Shown piece after piece: positions 62,456-64,000 of a stretch of DNA of 64,000 bases. Numbering within the stretch: the stretch's first letter is position 1; the number at the start of each line of letters is the position of its first letter. The notes under the pieces were generated by a model, which was not told the DNA's origin, made no database searches, and saw nothing but the letters and a program-made list of their open reading frames with translations. Position numbers and translations under genes: made by a program. This DNA is from Marchantia polymorpha subsp. ruderalis (taxonomy: Eukaryota > Streptophyta > Marchantiopsida > Marchantiales > Marchantiaceae), in assembly GCA_037833965.1 (NCBI GenBank), contig AP031359.1, positions 368,001 through 432,000 on the forward strand, in the 5' to 3' direction.

Positions 62456-64000
62456 CACCAAAGGCTAAAACTGCAGTATGGTGGTAAAAAGATCGAACCC
62501 ACAGGGACAGAGGCAACACATAGAGTAAAAGTGTCACGTTTTAACAGACTTTGTAGAGTTTGAATTCTCAGGCGACTGTCACTCCCAGAAATACTGCAGT
62601 GCTCGACTCGGAGGCTCGACTCGGAGGAGGATACTCGACTCGGAGGATGCTCGGAGGATGCACGGTACAGCGTAGTCACTCAACACACACACACACACCT
62701 GAAATTGGCAAAAGCACAACTCGGAGGTCGGTCAGGACCTCCGCTTCGGATTTCAGGGGGAAAGTGTCTCAAAAGTTCACTCAGAGGTTCTGCAGGTAGT
62801 GACTCCCACTCCGGCTTTTACTGCCCTTCCGCCAGAAACTAGCGTAGGGAACCCGGACTGGACTTCCCACTTCGGAACGAAGCCCCTTCATACTCCGTGG
62901 ACGTCACCCTCGACTCACACCAAACGCAGGGGGTACAGGCCCGACTGAGGACTTAACTGAGACACAATCCAGTAACACACACACACAACCTGAATTGCAA
63001 ACCAAGGCTTACACGAAGTAATAAAACTTCACTTTGGCATTCAGGGGAAACTTCCCGTAGGAGTACAATCAGGATATGTCACTCGAAGGAGTAAGGGGGA
63101 ACTGTTCAAGTCTCTAACTCGCAACCGGCTCTAAGCATCAGAAATCACCCGCAGGTGCAGATCCGCACTACTCAAGTCTCTAACCGGGTACTAGCTCTGA
63201 ACATTCAGCCGAAGGCCTTCAACTACAACATACGGTAACTTCGCTATGCTGCAGCTTCTCTACGTGGTGCCAGGACCAAAATGCACAAACACGCCAAGAA
63301 AGTGAGTTCCTGATCTGCACTTCCGAAACTGGAAGAGTCCCAAGGCAAAACGCCTTGATCTACTTTATACCCTCAAAGGTCCTAACTAACACTACGCTAT
63401 CCTATCTACTACTCGCAACACTTGCACGAAACCAAACTACACTACTGCACTCTGCAGATCCGGTGTTGCGCCTCCTGCGCGCCAGACTGCCTCGCTCTCT
63501 ATCTCTACCTTGCCAATCTTCCGACCGGCTGCGCAACCCCAGACGCCGGAGGGCTGCAGTCACTTCCGACTCCAAGTGCGCCATAGTGTCGCGCGCACCC
63601 GACAAGAAGGATTCTAATTTCCTTGCTACTCGCCGCCGACTCCGACTGTCACCCTCCGTCAATGCCGCCGCCCGAAGCTCGAACTCCCTGAGTGTGATCT
63701 TCTCTTGAGCTGCCACCTCCCAATGGGCGTATCCTTTTAGACAGTGAGTCACCCGCGTCGCCAACTCTTCTCGCGCCCGGCAGCTGCCTTCCACCTCTGC
63801 TAGCTGCATTTCCGCATCCGCGCGCTGCGCCCTCAAATCCGCGCACTCGGATTGCAAGTTGCGCAACAACTCCTCATCCTCCTTGCGTGTACTTTGACTT
63901 TCTTCTAAGGCGCGCTTCTGGCGCGCAAGCTCTTCTGCTAAGATGCGGTTTTGTCTCCGCTCTTCCTGCAATTCCGACTCGATCTTTGCCCGTATTAGCT
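62456..64000 (-). repeat. Large-LTR family LTR (minus strand), continues past the window
   Basis: Starts TGTAATAACCCACC on the plus strand, i.e. the LTR end in minus sense, preceded by ACCTG (presumed TSD). It is closely similar to 9831-11385 with scattered substitutions and small indels, so it is a separate, somewhat older insertion of the same subfamily. Tail 62456-63401 has no gene; the CAAGGCGTTTTGCCTTG hairpin lies at about 63342-63358. Confidence 0.85.
63402..64000 (-). CDS. LTR-encoded protein, C-terminal part (runs off the window)
   Basis: Open from the window edge to the stop at 63402. Coiled coil 'EERRQNRILAEELARQKRAL' then 'EVAAQEKITLREFELRAAAL', 'RRRVARKLESFLSGARDTMA' and 'ALRRLGLRSRSEDWQGRD', ending in a basic, Ser-rich tail. 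About 90% identical by eye to the same part of the ORF at 10789. No interruption in the visible part. Confidence 0.7.
   Translation of the reverse strand, partial: LIRAKIESELQEERRQNRILAEELARQKRALEESQSTRKEDEELLRNLQSECADLRAQRADAEMQLAEVEGSCRAREELATRVTHCLKGYAHWEVAAQEKITLREFELRAAALTEGDSRSRRRVARKLESFLSGARDTMAHLESEVTAALRRLGLRSRSEDWQGRDRERGSLARRRRNTGSAECSSVVWFRASVASSR

Noticed and set aside
1-64000. Bacterial or organellar origin
   Set aside because: No operons, rRNA or tRNA genes; LTR retrotransposons with PPT, PBS and TSDs and spliceosomal-type exon borders are eukaryotic nuclear features.

Overview
The window looks like a piece of a large, repeat-rich nuclear genome of a streptophyte plant or alga. 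A charophyte such as Chara is my best guess, not a proof. The reasons are the nested Ty3/gypsy elements of the plant Tat/Athila type, spliceosomal-type exon borders, no prokaryotic operon organisation, and a retrotransposon that carries a cytosine methyltransferase, a combination reported before only from charophytes and dinoflagellates. Nearly everything here is retrotransposon inside retrotransposon. No intact ordinary host gene is visible.

Layout. 1-7068: old, broken plus-strand LTR copies (here called family Y) that carry fragments of a long LTR-encoded ORF, then a pol scrap. 7069-39311: a minus-strand family Y element (LTR, decayed pol and gag, LTR). Its left LTR is split by a solo LTR of a second family at 7711-28123 (TSD GCTTC). 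That solo LTR is itself split by a complete, apparently young minus-strand element at 9831-25369 (TSD CGTCC). The young element has two LTRs of exactly 4870 bp, gag-protease (945 aa), pol, a tRNA-Asp-type PBS and a PPT. Each of its LTRs carries an uninterrupted ORF of about 850-946 aa. 39312-43241: spacer without recognisable TE, holding decayed host-gene scraps (an alpha-SNAP-like exon, an LRR-like piece). 43242-58828: a second family Y element, split at 43784-56251 by a plus-strand element that encodes Gag, protease, a DNMT3-like C5 methyltransferase, RT, RNase H, integrase and a terminal PHD finger. 58829-64000: a plus-strand LTR of the large-LTR family, interrupted at 62456 by another minus-strand LTR that runs out of the window.

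The methyltransferase element is the main discovery. The methyltransferase sits in the same reading frame as Gag and protease and upstream of a single UAG stop, so it should be made at Gag level. The RT-IN-PHD part follows in the same frame behind UAG CAA CCA, which fits the tobamovirus-type readthrough context UAG-CAR-YYA. The 11 bases next to its 5' LTR are perfectly complementary to an 11-base stretch in that LTR located 30 bp after a TATA-like box. This suggests Tf1-type self-priming rather than tRNA priming. The insertion is circularly permuted (B-internal-A-B-A, where the LTR is A-B), flanked by a TGTC duplication, as if a two-LTR circle had been opened at a palindrome inside one LTR.

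The same gag/UAG/pol arrangement with UAG CAA CUA occurs in the young 4870-bp-LTR element and is preserved in the decayed family Y element. Stop-codon readthrough therefore seems to be the common expression strategy of these otherwise different elements.
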